In this document: positions 35,417 through 46,084 of the stretch, one piece after another
Layout of the letters: every line of letters begins with the position of its first letter
Position numbering within the stretch: the stretch's first letter is position 1
Assembly (NCBI GenBank): GCA_024195265.1
Contig: JAJLRJ010000005.1
Location: 29,181,473-29,245,472 of the forward strand
Source of the DNA: Dendrophyllia cribrosa
Taxonomy: Eukaryota; Cnidaria; Anthozoa; Scleractinia; Dendrophylliidae
Reading direction: 5' to 3'
Length of the DNA stretch: 64,000 nucleotides
Position numbers and translations under genes: made by a program
The notes under the pieces: generated by a model
Seen by the model: the letters and a program-made list of their open reading frames with translations, nothing else
What the model was told of the DNA's origin: nothing
Databases searched by the model: none

Positions 35417-35707
35417 CTGTTTCCGGTTCATCAGTCGAAGGAGGTAATTGGGCTGGAGTTACATTAGTAATCGATGGTGATACGCCAACTGGTGTATTTC
35501 CTGAGGTCGTTGGCCACACTGATTCTATCTGTTTGTTGGAAGAGGCCGAGGTAAACGTATCACTGCTTGTGAAGGGCAAGGCATCGTTCAATGACGAAGT
35601 TATTACGTTATGAGAAAAAGATGATGGTGGCGTCTTTGTCTTTGAAGTTGAGATAGTTCTGCTCTCTGTCACTGAGTTTTTAACCGTACTCGTACTGCTT
35701 GATATGG
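35417..35707 (-). CDS. SEA/EGF membrane gene, Ser/Thr/Pro stalk exon 1
   Basis: A 291-nt exon, phase 1 at both ends (acceptor TTGTTGCGTTCCAG, donor ACAG|GTACTG). It encodes a Ser/Thr-dominated stalk (AISSSTSTVKNSVTESRTIS ... SSDTFTSASSNKQIESVWPT ... PAQLPPSTDEPET). It is a longer paralogue of 25715-25873 and joins to it in frame (ET|D). A longer frame extends upstream and looks like a signal peptide, but it has no ATG and begins upstream of a good acceptor, so I take the acceptor as the start. Confidence 0.65.
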
Positions 35708-35839
35708 CTGGAACGCAACAACACAATATAAACGCATTTACAAACAAGCAATATCCTACTAAAAGACTCCTTTTACTCAAGTTTAGTCCCCATGTCCTAC
35801 ATTAGTCACTCACTTCATAACTTTCAAAGACGACCAGCT

Positions 35840-36790
35840 TTAAGCCCCGTCCACACTAATCCGTTTTCAAACGAAAACGGAGCTGTTTTTCTCCGGATAC
35901 GGCTATCGTCCACACTACAACGCCGAAAACGATCACTGAAAACGGAGCCATTCGAAAACGGTCTCCAGAGTGGAGCGATTTGAAAACGATGCTTTTTGAA
36001 AACGCTGTTTTTTGTTGTGGACGGAGAAAACGATGCTATCTGAAAACGGTTACGTCATCAAAATAGCCAGACCACTCGACCGTGAGTATCCAAAATGGCG
36101 GACAGACGCTACCATGTAGCTTCTCTCTTGATTGGATTGATTTCCAGTCTTTTGACGCTCTTGCAAGCGCATTTAACCCAGTAATACAGCAAGACCACGC
36201 GGCCATGTCCACTCTTCCTTCCCGAGTCGACTGCTTGTCGAAACTTCTTGCGAACTGCCTTTAGCTTCGTGGATACTGTAGCCTTAGTTATATCCTCTGG
36301 TTTATGAGGGTATTCCTTGCCTAAAGCAGCCTCATTTTCGCTGTTAGGATACTCTGCTTGAAACATATCCAAGATGTCGCCATACTTCGACTGGACTGAC
36401 TCCCAGTCTACACTCTCGGTGCTTTTCTGCACTTTGTATTCGTTTGTGACTTTCAGAAGTAGCTCGACTTCATCGTCAGTCCATGTGAAACAGTCTGTTT
36501 TAGGTTTTGGTTGCTTTCCAGCTGTTCTTGGCATCGTTTAGAAGGAAAATATCGAAGAATTCTAAACCACAACAACACTCAACAACAAAGAATCAAGAAT
36601 GGCGCCAATTTCGCGGGCCGATATATTGAAATGCGCATGCGTAGAGTTCATTTGAGCATGCGCACTGAGGGTATCAGAGCGTTTTCAAAACGGATACGGC
36701 GTTGTAATGTGGACCGAAAACGATAAGTGTGGACGCAAATCTTTTTGAAAACGGAGCAAAACAGCTCCGTTTTCGTTTGAAAACGGATTT
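35840..36790 (-). mobile_element. PIF/Harbinger-type element carrying a SANT/Myb ORF
   Basis: The outer regions share AATCCGTTTTCAAACGAAAA and CGGAGCTGTTTT in inverted orientation (35858-35893 and 36750-36788), with further GAAAACG-rich subterminal pairs. The outermost bases are diverged, so the exact ends and target duplication are unclear. Confidence 0.65.
36109..36534 (-). CDS. SANT/Myb-like DNA-binding protein of a transposon
   Basis: Intact 141-residue ORF on the minus strand inside the inverted repeats at 35840-36790. The start is MPRTAGKQPKPKTDCFTWTD. The segment TWTDDEVELLLKVTNEYKVQ ... DWESVQSKYGDILDMFQ has the three-Trp/aromatic helix pattern of a SANT/Myb-like (Myb_DNA-bind_4) domain, the second protein of PIF/Harbinger elements, which binds subterminal DNA and helps import the transposase. 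The basic stretch TKLKAVRKKFRQAVDSGRKS follows. No transposase ORF is within the element. Because the frame is complete it might still be expressed or be a recent copy. Confidence 0.65.
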   Translation of the reverse strand: MPRTAGKQPKPKTDCFTWTDDEVELLLKVTNEYKVQKSTESVDWESVQSKYGDILDMFQAEYPNSENEAALGKEYPHKPEDITKATVSTKLKAVRKKFRQAVDSGRKSGHGRVVLLYYWVKCACKSVKRLEINPIKREATW

Positions 36791-37847
36791 TTTATGCCTG
36801 AATGCATGTTTCACGATTGAACCGAATATTACTTATGTTTAACCACTTAGCAGGGACAATTAATAGGGCAATCAATGGACCAATAGAGCAACAGAATGGA
36901 GGCCCAGGACGGCAAGTGGCGGACTAGGGGAAGGAGCGATAAAAATTGAGGGATGACCCTGTTCAGTTTGACGAAACAATCCGGTGTTGAGTGCGCAGGA
37001 AGGGGCACGGCTACCGACTACATCCTGCAGTTTGTTACATCCTGTAGTGAATGGATATAGACTATACTAATAGAAATACATCTTTCGCAGAACCTCGCGA
37101 AGCTAAGGGGAGGGTGCACCACCAGTCGAAATTTTGAGGCTTTTTGCCGTTCCACTTTGTCTTCTTTAAACCCAAAAACGTTGGTAGAAGGTCCTTTCGA
37201 TGGTTCGCGTACCGTTCACCTCTCACCATATTTGCTAGACAACCAAAAAACCATAGCTATGTTATTCTAACACTTTATTTACACTTTATTCGAATAATCT
37301 AACGGAATGGTGCGGTTAACTAGAGGATTGGATAAAGGGATAGGTTTGTTAGGATTAAAATCCTGGTAATTCCGAGGGGAAAAAAACTTTGGTTTCATGA
37401 AGCCTATAATTATAATGTAGTAGCTTGACAAAAAAAAGAACGATAGAGATAAAACAAGTCTATAAATGCTTTATTTGTATTGTTAATGAAACTATACATA
37501 TAAATGAATAATTATTAACTATAAGTAGCGACTCATGTACAAACCACATACTGCTATGAAACGGGAGTATATACTGCTATATCAGACCTGTAAATTGCTC
37601 CCAATAAACAACCTCTACTGCGTTAAAAAAGTACCGTCCTACCAAGAAAAAAATGTATGTTCTTTATATGTTTTCCGATGAGTTAACATATAAACTTATA
37701 ATAAAGAAAACAATTGAACCAACGCTCAGTCCTGTAATATAACAGCCATTACAAAAGTATGTGTTTTAAAGTTGCATCACTTTATTCGCGAGGACTTTCT
37801 CTTTGTTCGAAATGTTGGCGCGGAGAAACTCTAGACAACAACAAGTG

Positions 37848-37946
37848 AACCCGTCCGAGTGCGTTTATGAATTGGAGAAGATGGACCACAAGGCTCCATC
37901 ACCAGTCATTTTGATGGGGTGGGTTCACATCCCACCGCTGCCACCA
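37848..37946 (+). pseudogene. tRNA-Leu-like pseudogene or SINE head with templated CCA
   Basis: GGTGGGTTCACATCCCACC forms a perfect T-arm, followed by GCTGCCACCA, an acceptor 3' strand plus CCA. GTCCGAGTGCGTTTATGAAT resembles a Leu/Ser D-arm. I find no 5' acceptor strand (GGCAGC) to pair with it, so it is not a working tRNA gene. A CCA in DNA suggests reverse transcription of a mature tRNA. Confidence 0.45.
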
Positions 37947-39466
37947 TGCAGGAATAAGCTTGAAGTATAATGACACGAAGATAGTAACGTTTGTTGCGAA
38001 TGATTCGGTTTATTCCAAAACGATCATCAAACTTGCACTGGACTACAGTATGTTTATTGCATAAGAACAAGATCATATCGTATATAAGTTGCATTGAATT
38101 AGTGTATGTTAAGTCACGCAAGCGGCATCAGTTTCCTAGTGAATACTCCAAGGATTCTGATGTATTCTATCACGCGACTCAGGATGAATTTTTCTTGCGA
38201 TTGACAGCAATATCTATTTCTTGAAATCCGAAATCGTTGTTGAAGGTGGTTCCCTAGAGTTTACAATTTTGGTTCTCGAGATTTATTTACCACTAAGGAT
38301 GCCAACACATTTATGCTTAATTATCAGTTGTTTCTATCTTGGCAACAGTGTATCTAAAGAATGGCAAATATTGTGCAAAAATCTACCTTGATTATGTAAT
38401 ATTTCGAGTTCCCTTCGGTGTATGTTTTTTTTTAACGTTGCAATTTTGCTAAAAGAGTTAAGGCCAACTTTTCGCAAGGAAAAAAAAAAACAGCGTCGTC
38501 CAGACCGTTTTCCCAGAATCACGCAATTTCGTAACTAAATCGCTCTGACATATTTTTTCCTAAAAAGGAGTATGTGAAAGGTAGCGTTAGTATCGCAAAT
38601 TTTGCGAAGTTTTACAAAAATTCACCGAAGGAAACGCGAGAAAATATAGCATTGATGTTGCTAATTTTTGCTTTGCTGACGTCGTAAAATTTCAGAAAAA
38701 GGAGCACGTGCAAGCGTTATCAGCGCTTGTGCGGCTATAACAATTAAGTAAGTATTGTAATGTCATCATGTTTGAAGCGATAAAAACAAAACAGTCATTT
38801 AGCAGCCTTGTCCAAGGGTTTCTCCATGCACGCCGCCTTTTTGAAAAGAAAAAGGACATGGGAATGCGACTGTTGATATAATTACATAATTCACAAACAT
38901 TTTACTAAACTAAAAGCTTATTGGAGTAACAAGTGTTATTCAAAAGCAGAAATACACTATTGTTTTAATTAACATTTTCTTTTGCTTAAAAACGTTCTTG
39001 ACATGTTCTTAAGATAAGCTAAAATAGTTCTGAATTAAAGGCTGAGAGAATATATTTTGCGCGCCATATGTTATATGTAAATCGTGTGTTGTGTGTACAG
39101 CGAATAGACTGACTGGAAATGAACTGCAAAACGAAAAATCAAAAACTGACAAACCCGACGAATTACAATATCGAGTTTTTACAGCAAATAACATAACGGC
39201 TTAACTGACCAATTAAAATCACAGCCAGATATATATAAAAAAAACATCAACCGACGATATACTATTTGCATAACACTGAAGATAACTTCTGCCCAGGATG
39301 TCGAAATTGTTCAATCATAGTAATTAACAATTCCTTTTCAAGAGTACTGAACTTCTGACGATCCTGCTAGGCAGACTACGATTACTTTAAAAAGTTATAC
39401 AATAGTAACCAAAAATGGTATTCATCGATATATGAATTCTTCAAGGAACCCATCATTCTGTGTTAT

Positions 39467-39553
39467 TCAATGTGCCGCCGTAACAAATACCCCACAGTAG
39501 CCTTTGGTGCCAAGCGGTTTGAGGGGAATCCCCGTGTAAGTCTTATAAGGAGC
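39467..39553 (-). CDS. Membrane gene A, last exon (tail end)
   Basis: Acceptor CATTACTTGCAG, phase 0, stop TGA at 39469-39467. It encodes APYKTYTGIPLKPLGTKGYC and GVFVTAAH. It continues in frame from the tail exon ending at 39998 (..YEMIGK). Tyr residues continue the Tyr-rich pattern of that exon. The join is supported by phase and splice sites only. Confidence 0.5.
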   Translation of the reverse strand, partial: APYKTYTGIPLKPLGTKGYCGVFVTAAH

Positions 39554-39997
39554 CTGCAAGTAATGTAGATGTGTTAGCATACTATGTTGTAAACACATTG
39601 ACAACTGAACTGTATTGTAGATATATGAAGCCGCTTCAAATGCCCCAGAAGCCATGTTTATTCCGACCGGTAAGAACGTGGATTCCGCGCCCTACTGTAA
39701 CTTAGAGCGTATTTAAAGAAAAGCTATAACGATCTAAAATATCTATCTTGTATCACAGGATGGCAGAAAGGCACCAACATTTTGGTCAGTAGTAATCAAC
39801 ATCAACAGATAAATGTCAGAAAATCTCACTAAGATTGGTGGGTATTTTTTGAATGCTTTAGAAGGTATAACCGTTCAAGTCGTGTCTTTCGCCGATTCTA
39901 AACCGACATGGTTCTTTTCAGTTATAAGGCAGGACTGACGAGTGCCTTACTGTACTTTATGAAAAACGATGAACACAACCTAAGATTTTTTACATAC

Positions 39998-40391
39998 CTT
40001 TCCTATCATCTCATAAACTCCTTGGTAGTTACCCTCAATTGGGTCTACGTTTTGATATTCAGGAGAATTCCTAGTGACGTGCTGCAGCTCTTGATATCGA
40101 TGTTCTGTAGCGCCTTGCTCTTGTGAAGGACTTGAGGGAAGTTCCAAATAGTAGTTTTCGTTTGTTTCCCCAGCAGACATGGCATTATTCGCCTTAACAC
40201 GTGTTTCTATGTCTGGTCTTTTGTTTGTCAATGCATCAGGTCTTTCGACTTGCAAATTTAATTTCGTCGATGCCTCCAAATCAATAACGCAATGCCCGCA
40301 ATTGAGAAGAAACAAAGAACAGCACTCAAAGCAATTACTACAGGGAGAAGGGACTCCGAGTGTGAGCTTGAGTCGCCTGACAAAAGCGATA
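39998..40391 (-). CDS. Membrane gene A, TM helix and Tyr-rich cytoplasmic tail, with apparent frameshift
   Basis: Acceptor TCTTGCTTACAG, donor AAG|GTATGT. Entering in phase 1, as all the EGF exons leave, it reads SLLSGDSSSHSESLLPVVIA then LSAVLCFFSIAGIALLIWRH RR: a textbook single TM helix with a basic stop-transfer. That frame then meets TAA. The frame one base away is open from there to the donor and encodes a tail with repeated Tyr motifs (NENYYLEL, HRYQELQ, PEYQNV, NYQGVYEMI), like docking sites of signalling receptors. The break falls in an A-rich stretch (GACGAAATTAAAT). A 1-nt sequencing or assembly error, or a decayed gene, could explain it. Confidence 0.55.
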
Positions 40392-40525
40392 CTGTAAGCA
40401 AGAGTAAACAAGAGCCATAAAAGTACAGCTATTGTAAGGGCTTATTAAAAAAATAATAAAGCAATTAAACCCTGCATTAACTAACATGTACAGTGCACAT
40501 GAATCACGGAATAAATAGAGATTAC

Positions 40526-40612
40526 TTCATGGTTGGTGAGCACGTACGATTTTTATTCACGAGTTGGAATGAGTGAATAAAAATCGTACAAGCGAACCAA
40601 CCATGAAGTTAT
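40526..40612. repeat. Short hairpin repeat
   Basis: ACTTCATGGTTGGT and GTACGATTTTTATTCAC pair with their mirrors around GAGTTGGAAT. Confidence 0.65.
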
Positions 40613-40714
40613 TTCAAAGTTTCAAGAAATCGAAAAAAATGGAAATAATAAAAGCAAAGTCAAGCTTACTCATCATCACTGTCGCCAAAGGCCTCGGTCT
40701 CTTCCATCGTGGCA

Positions 40715-40975
40715 ACGCTTCAACTTAACATCACCCCAGCACATATCTCTATGCTTTTTGCAGCCTCTGAGTCCAAAATGCATAGTGTTATTTAACCACA
40801 GTGTGTTTAAAAGCGCTTCAGGATTTCGTGCAACAATTCATCACTAGTTAAAGCTATCGAAGCGTTTGGCTTATTTCCTTTTACTTTTTTCTTCAACTCT
40901 TTCTGTTTGGAAAAAAGGACATTCCTTGTCTTCCCAAATACGAGGTCATTCATGATTCTGGCAGAGTATTTTTTT
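40715..40975 (-). pseudogene. Crypton/DUF3504-type recombinase fragment
   Basis: The minus strand encodes YSARIMNDLVFGKTRNVLFS, then KQKELKKKVKGNKPNAS, a stop, and [29 protein letters not shown]. The block LWLNN..HFG.RG...H..M.WGD is characteristic of the DUF3504 (tyrosine-recombinase-like, Crypton-derived) proteins common in cnidarians. Only this central part is present, with a stop, so it is a relic. Confidence 0.6.
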
Positions 40976-42484
40976 TTAGATGTCGCTCAAAGCTTGCCCC
41001 GGCAATAAACGTCGGAGCGAAAAAGGCTCATCCCTATAGTCTTTGCTATCTTTGGTTCTGACCGTAATGTTGAACTCACACATGTATTCATGTATTCTAA
41101 TAAATAGTACAAAATGTTTGTCTGTAAGTAAAAGAGAGCAAAATTTACCTACCCCTCCCCTCCAAATATTTGATGTTAAAATTTTTTGATGTCTTTCAAG
41201 AACTAGTCCCAAGAAAAAACTGTTCTAACAAGAAAATGCACTATAAGTCAAAGAACAAGATCTTAAAATAAAAAATTCACCATATTTTAATTTTTTGAAA
41301 ACCTATGTGTCAAAAACCGGTTGCCATGGCAACATGGTTAATCACACTGACATATTATGGATACCAAAATGTCCCTAGATAAATTCTAGGAAAAGTCAGA
41401 AAATTTCAGCTCATAGCTATTTCGGTGTAAGAGTTATCACAATTTTACTGGAGGGGGGGTTCGAAAAGCCCCCCCCCCCCCCCCAGTCTGAATAGGGTTA
41501 AAAAAGTAAAAAAAAAAAAAAAAAAAAGAACCAACAACAACAACAACTCAGCATTTTTTGTTAACAGGCCTTCCAACACGTGGTTAATATGACAACGACA
41601 CATGTTATATCCAAACACTTTTTATATAAACAGGTGCTGAAAGACTTGGGCTCCCAAAATGTAAGCCGCTAAAGAAGTTTCCAAAGTTAAAACTAAATGA
41701 CTTGAAAAGCCTTTTAAAATAAACCTGCCGTCGAATAACAGAGGATACTTATACCACTCCTGCATTGTGAGAGAGAGAGAATTTTTTTTGAAACCATATC
41801 CGGTTGATAAGTTTTACACACACAAAAAAAAGGACAATCCGAATATTTTTACCAGTATATTAACTTATAACCAGGTAAGGAAAAACAAGAAGTGCAAATG
41901 CACTCATCAACATCAGACCGAAATCTAATATATAGATTAGAATTGTTTATTTTTTAGTTAGCTATAAAAGCTGTACCATTTGTAGTTTCAACTACCTTGC
42001 CTTATCAAGATATAGCAGTATGTGACATAATTATTATTATTCTTTTCCATGTTTTTAACGTTAGATAATGAAACTGATAAGTAAACGTTATTTGAATGTT
42101 TTAAGCAAAGTAGAACTGTCTAATTGCACGCAAGGATTCTTTAACAGATACTTCATATTTGATAGAGTTATTTGTCATTTACATATTTCTTCATATATAA
42201 CAGAATAATAATGAGTGCTTTGGTGAACTTTTATAACTAAGGACACTTTGTGATGCCTACCATACCCCTCTGCGTCTAATCCTGGACACTTAGAAAATTT
42301 ATATGTGTATACAACTTTATTGGTCGCAAATACTAATATGCTCTCTGGACAATATTTGTTTCTTTTAACAACATCTATGCAACTTTTGATCCTTGAGAAA
42401 CAATAAAATTAATATGCTAAATAAACAACTCGGGTTAATTTTCATCCCCCATATTTTCACGTTCTTAATTAGGTTTTAACTCAC

Positions 42485-42598
42485 CAACTTCACAGTGAAC
42501 TCCGCTATACCCTGTCGAGCAGTCACATGAGTAGCTGTTGACACCATCTACACACGATCCACCGTTAGCACAAGTGTGATTAACACAATCGTCGATGT
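42485..42598 (-). CDS. EGF-CA domain exon (membrane gene)
   Basis: A 114-nt exon, phase 1 at both ends (acceptor CTATAAACAG, donor GTTG|GTGAGT). It encodes exactly one calcium-binding EGF domain: [38 protein letters not shown]. Six Cys are in EGF spacing. DIDDC and the later N..Y.C are the Ca2+ and beta-hydroxylation signatures. It is the EGF exon nearest the 3' end and can join in phase to either the TM exon at 40391 or the stalk exon at 35707. Confidence 0.85.
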
Positions 42599-42730
42599 CT
42601 GTTTATAGAAAGACGGAGAGAAGTAAATGTAAATGTTCATGGCTTGGGTATTTTGTTGATGTCGGGTTTACGGAGCTTTCTTTTCAACAAAATTTGCTCG
42701 ACCTCGACGTTTTCGTGGAAAAGAATGTAT

Positions 42731-42819
42731 GCTGAGATAACAGTTACACGAGCAACTATTAACACCATCTACACGCAATTCATTATTGTCAAATGCGTGA
42801 ATGACCCAATCGTTCATGT
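42731..42819 (-). pseudogene. Decayed EGF exon
   Basis: The minus strand reads MNDWVIHAFDNNELRVDGVN SCSCNCYLS, alignable to [25 protein letters not shown]. The first three Cys are replaced (W, F, R) and no donor is left at the end, so it cannot form an EGF fold. Confidence 0.6.
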
Positions 42820-43019
42820 TTGGAGAAACGTAAGTTATTTTAACAAGAACTCTGCGAGTATTACAGTCGGGCTTTTAGGGTCACTAAAAACCAATTCAAA
42901 TTCTAGACTGAGAGCGTAAACCGATCTGGTCACGTCTGCAACATTGCACTACACTAAGTAATGCTACGAGAATGTAAACATAATCCTCATCCAGTGTGAA
43001 GATCTATCGCAGCCTGAAC

Positions 43020-44430
43020 AGGGGTTTTCATTCAATGGAAAGTTAAAATTGAACCCTAGAAAAGGTTTTGGTGTTGACGGAATAAGTCCAAAAGTATTGC
43101 GATCTATAGGAGATTATTAGTGAGCCTTTAGCTGATATATTTAACCTAAGTTTTAGCACTGGAATTATTCCCAAATAACTTAAAGTTTCTATAGTTACGC
43201 CGGTTTTTAAAACAGACGACAATAAGAAATTCTCAAATTACAGACCAATACCAGTTTTAACGTGTTTTTCCAAGATCTTAGAAAAGCTTATGTATAAAAG
43301 ATTTATTGATTACGTAGAAAAGAACAACATTCTCTACAATTACTAGTATGGGTTTAGGAGCCAACATTCAACATCCCTTGCAATCATAAATCTTACAGAG
43401 CGAATTAGAAGGGCCATTGTACAAGATGAATTCACTATTGGGATTTTTTTAGACTTGTCTAAAGCATTTGACACCGTAAATCATAGCATCTTACTGCAGA
43501 AATTAGATTTTTATGGCGTAAGGCGTTTGTGCAATGACTGGTTTCGAAATTACCTAACTGATAGACAGCAAATAGTCAAATATAAATCATCTTTTTTCAG
43601 GAAAAAGAAATATAACATGCGGCGTTCCTCAAGGATGAATATTAGGACCCTTGCTTTTCCTCTTATATATCAATGATATTTACTCAAGTTCGAATGTATT
43701 GTCATTTATCTTGTTCGCAGATGGCTGCTTTTGTCTCAGGCAAATAAAGAATAGATGAACTTGAAATTCTCGTAAATAAGGAAATGAGAAATGTTCAAAT
43801 GTGGCTTGAAGACAATCAGCTAACATTGAACATAAAGAAAACAAATTATGTTGTATTCAAATCACATAAAAACGGTGCAGAAAAGAGTTACATTTTATAT
43901 TGAACGGAAACCAAATAAACAAGGTTCAAAGCACAAAATTCTACGTGTAATAATTGATGAACATTTAACATGGAAATATCATATTAATAACGTAACAAGC
44001 AAAATTGCAAAACTAGTAGGAATTATTTATAAAGGTCGTTTTTTTGATTAATCAAACTATATTGATGAACCTGTATCAAACTTTGATATATACTCATCTT
44101 ATTTACGGTAATATTGTATGGGCAAATAACTACAAAACACGATTAGACAAATTACTGAAAATTAAAAAAAAAAGCGTTACGAGTAATTACCTTTTCTCCA
44201 TACACAACTTCATCCAAACCGATAATTTCAAAAATTGAAAATACTCGATATTCATGAAATCAACAACATGGAAACAATTATTTTTATGTTTGACTGTATG
44301 AGGAAAAAGTTACCCGGTCATTTTAGTGAATTCTTTGTTATGAATAGTCAATTTTACCTTTCTGTTCGTTTTATTCTTGGAGTCACACATCAGATGTAAG
44401 TTTTGATCGGTTCATTCTCATTATCGTATT
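43020..44430 (+). pseudogene. CR1/Jockey-like LINE reverse transcriptase, decayed
   Basis: RT blocks are seen in order over several frames: [73 protein letters not shown], and, shifted, [19 protein letters not shown]. The YADD-type site is altered (LFADGCF). The C-terminal part MNLYQTLIYTHLIYGNIVWA and a thumb-like region follow. There are stops at several places. The style is CR1/Rex-like. No endonuclease was seen upstream, so it is 5' truncated. Confidence 0.75.
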
Positions 44431-44854
44431 TTTCTCATGTTCATAAGTATATTTTTTACCTAATTCAACCACATTTGAATTGCGTACAACAGCGTACAAC
44501 AATAAAATATTATGCAAAATGATTCCACTGCGTGGTTCTTTTTTCGTTTAGCATACATGTATAAGGTTAAATCACAAAGGAAAGTCAATTGCTGTTCGAC
44601 TTTATAGCTCATACGATGGCGCTTGTAGTTTGGTCCATCGTGATATGAGAACCAAGCACTTTGGACTGAGTCTCGTGAATCGTATAACAATTTTAATAGT
44701 AGTATTCGATCTGAAATTAACACAATAATATATATAGATAGGCAGAGCCTGCCGCGATGATTTTATTTCTGTTTAGGGAAGCCTCTTTCTCTTCCGAGTT
44801 TCCATTTCTATTCTAGACTTAATTCTTCATACCACTGATCAGTTCTTCGGCAAA

Positions 44855-44990
44855 TGATACCCTATTCTAGACCAAAACTCACTGATTCTATACCCTATCC
44901 CAGACTAAACTACTTGAAAACCATACCCTTCATAGTGGCACATACCCATATAGTTTATATATGAGAGTACCCCCCCCCCCCCCCCCCCCG
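44855..44990 (+). repeat. Dispersed repeat ending in poly-C, copy 2
   Basis: Matches 6301-6446: GATACCCTATTCTAGACCAA, CTATACCCTATCCCAGACTA, then a C-run at 44970-44988. Confidence 0.7.
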
Positions 44991-45128
44991 GGAAAAAGGG
45001 ACACACGGCCGCTAAGCCCGACCAAAAAAGGTTAATCTGCATTGCTAGACTGGACTAGAGTGGTACTCAAATAAGTGTATACTGAAATAGGTATTTTACT
45101 CAGTTGTGAAAAAACGTATATCACTTAC

Positions 45129-45242
45129 TAGTCTGACAGTGATCTCCAGTATATCCCACCAAGCAGTTACACGAGTAACTATTAACACCATCCACACACG
45201 ATCCACCGCTAACGCATGCGTGATTAACACAGTCGTCAATGT
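45129..45242 (-). CDS. EGF-CA domain exon (membrane gene)
   Basis: A 114-nt exon, phase 1 at both ends (acceptor CATCTTACAG, donor ACTA|GTAAGT). It encodes [38 protein letters not shown]: one complete calcium-binding EGF with all six Cys. It is very close in sequence to the neighbouring EGF exons, which suggests recent tandem exon duplication. Confidence 0.85.
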
Positions 45243-45546
45243 CTGTAAGATGATATCAGTGATAACAATTTAAGCCTCTTTTTGAGTAAACTTAAAACAA
45301 CTTGTCTATTTGAATTATTGATTCAGTTTACTTTTACTACCGAGAACAATTCACATCGGCCATGTAAGATTCCCTTTTAACAATCACAAAAATTCGTCAT
45401 GGAATTTGATGAGCTAAATTATTTAATTAAACTGACAGCTATCTTTGGATTGTTTTGTTTTTTGTTAGTTTTCTGCACAGAGAAATTAGCTATGACAATT
45501 TTGAAGGCCTTTACCACCTTAAATGTAGTTCGTTTGGAAACTTACC

Positions 45547-45645
45547 GGACTGACAGTGATCACCTGTAAACCCAACCAAACAGTTACACGAGTAACTGTT
45601 AATACCATCCACACACGATCCATCGTTCACACATGCGTGTATTAC
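45547..45645 (-). pseudogene. EGF exon with lost 5' part
   Basis: The minus strand encodes [31 protein letters not shown] up to a good donor (G|GTAAG). The expected start ACATTGACGATTGTGTTAAT is replaced by AATAATAAAGTAAT, losing the acceptor AG, the Ca2+-binding DIDD and the first Cys. It could not splice in as a normal EGF. Confidence 0.65.
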
Positions 45646-46084
45646 TTTATTATTACACCTTCCGGTACACGTACATGGGTTCACGCAATCTTATTGGCTT
45701 CCCGGCATTCCAAATTTTGTTTTTCTTCTAGACCGCTTAGTTTCCATCTGAGCCACTTACAGTTTTCTATGTTAGCAGTTAATCATAGAGAAATCACATA
45801 ACGTGGCCGATATTCCTGCATACGGCCCCCAAGCTTGAACAATGACAATTATTTATTAAACACCGTTATTGCGCGTGAGCTGCATAAAGTCGTATTCGTC
45901 TTTTTTTACTCGTGGCGTAGCCGACGAGATTTATTTTGCCATCTGAGTATTTTGTGTGTGTATGTGTGTATGTGTCATTTTAGGGCATGCAAATTTTAGT
46001 TTTACTGGTCTGATTAGGTGACATGCGTCCTCCTGATCTCTCTCTTCATTTCAAGATGGCGGCAAAATCTCTCCATGTTTTGAC

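Noticed and set aside
35708..35780. Apparent signal peptide before the stalk exon (hydrophobic LLVGYCLFVNAFILCCC)
   Set aside because: The frame starts with TTG, there is no in-frame ATG, and a good acceptor (TTGCGTTCCAG) explains the exon start with the phase shared by its neighbours.
39998..40706. Joining [12 protein letters not shown] (40706-40670) to 40391 in the tail frame to avoid the frameshift
   Set aside because: Phases allow it, but it would destroy the clear TM helix and its basic stop-transfer; more likely chance.
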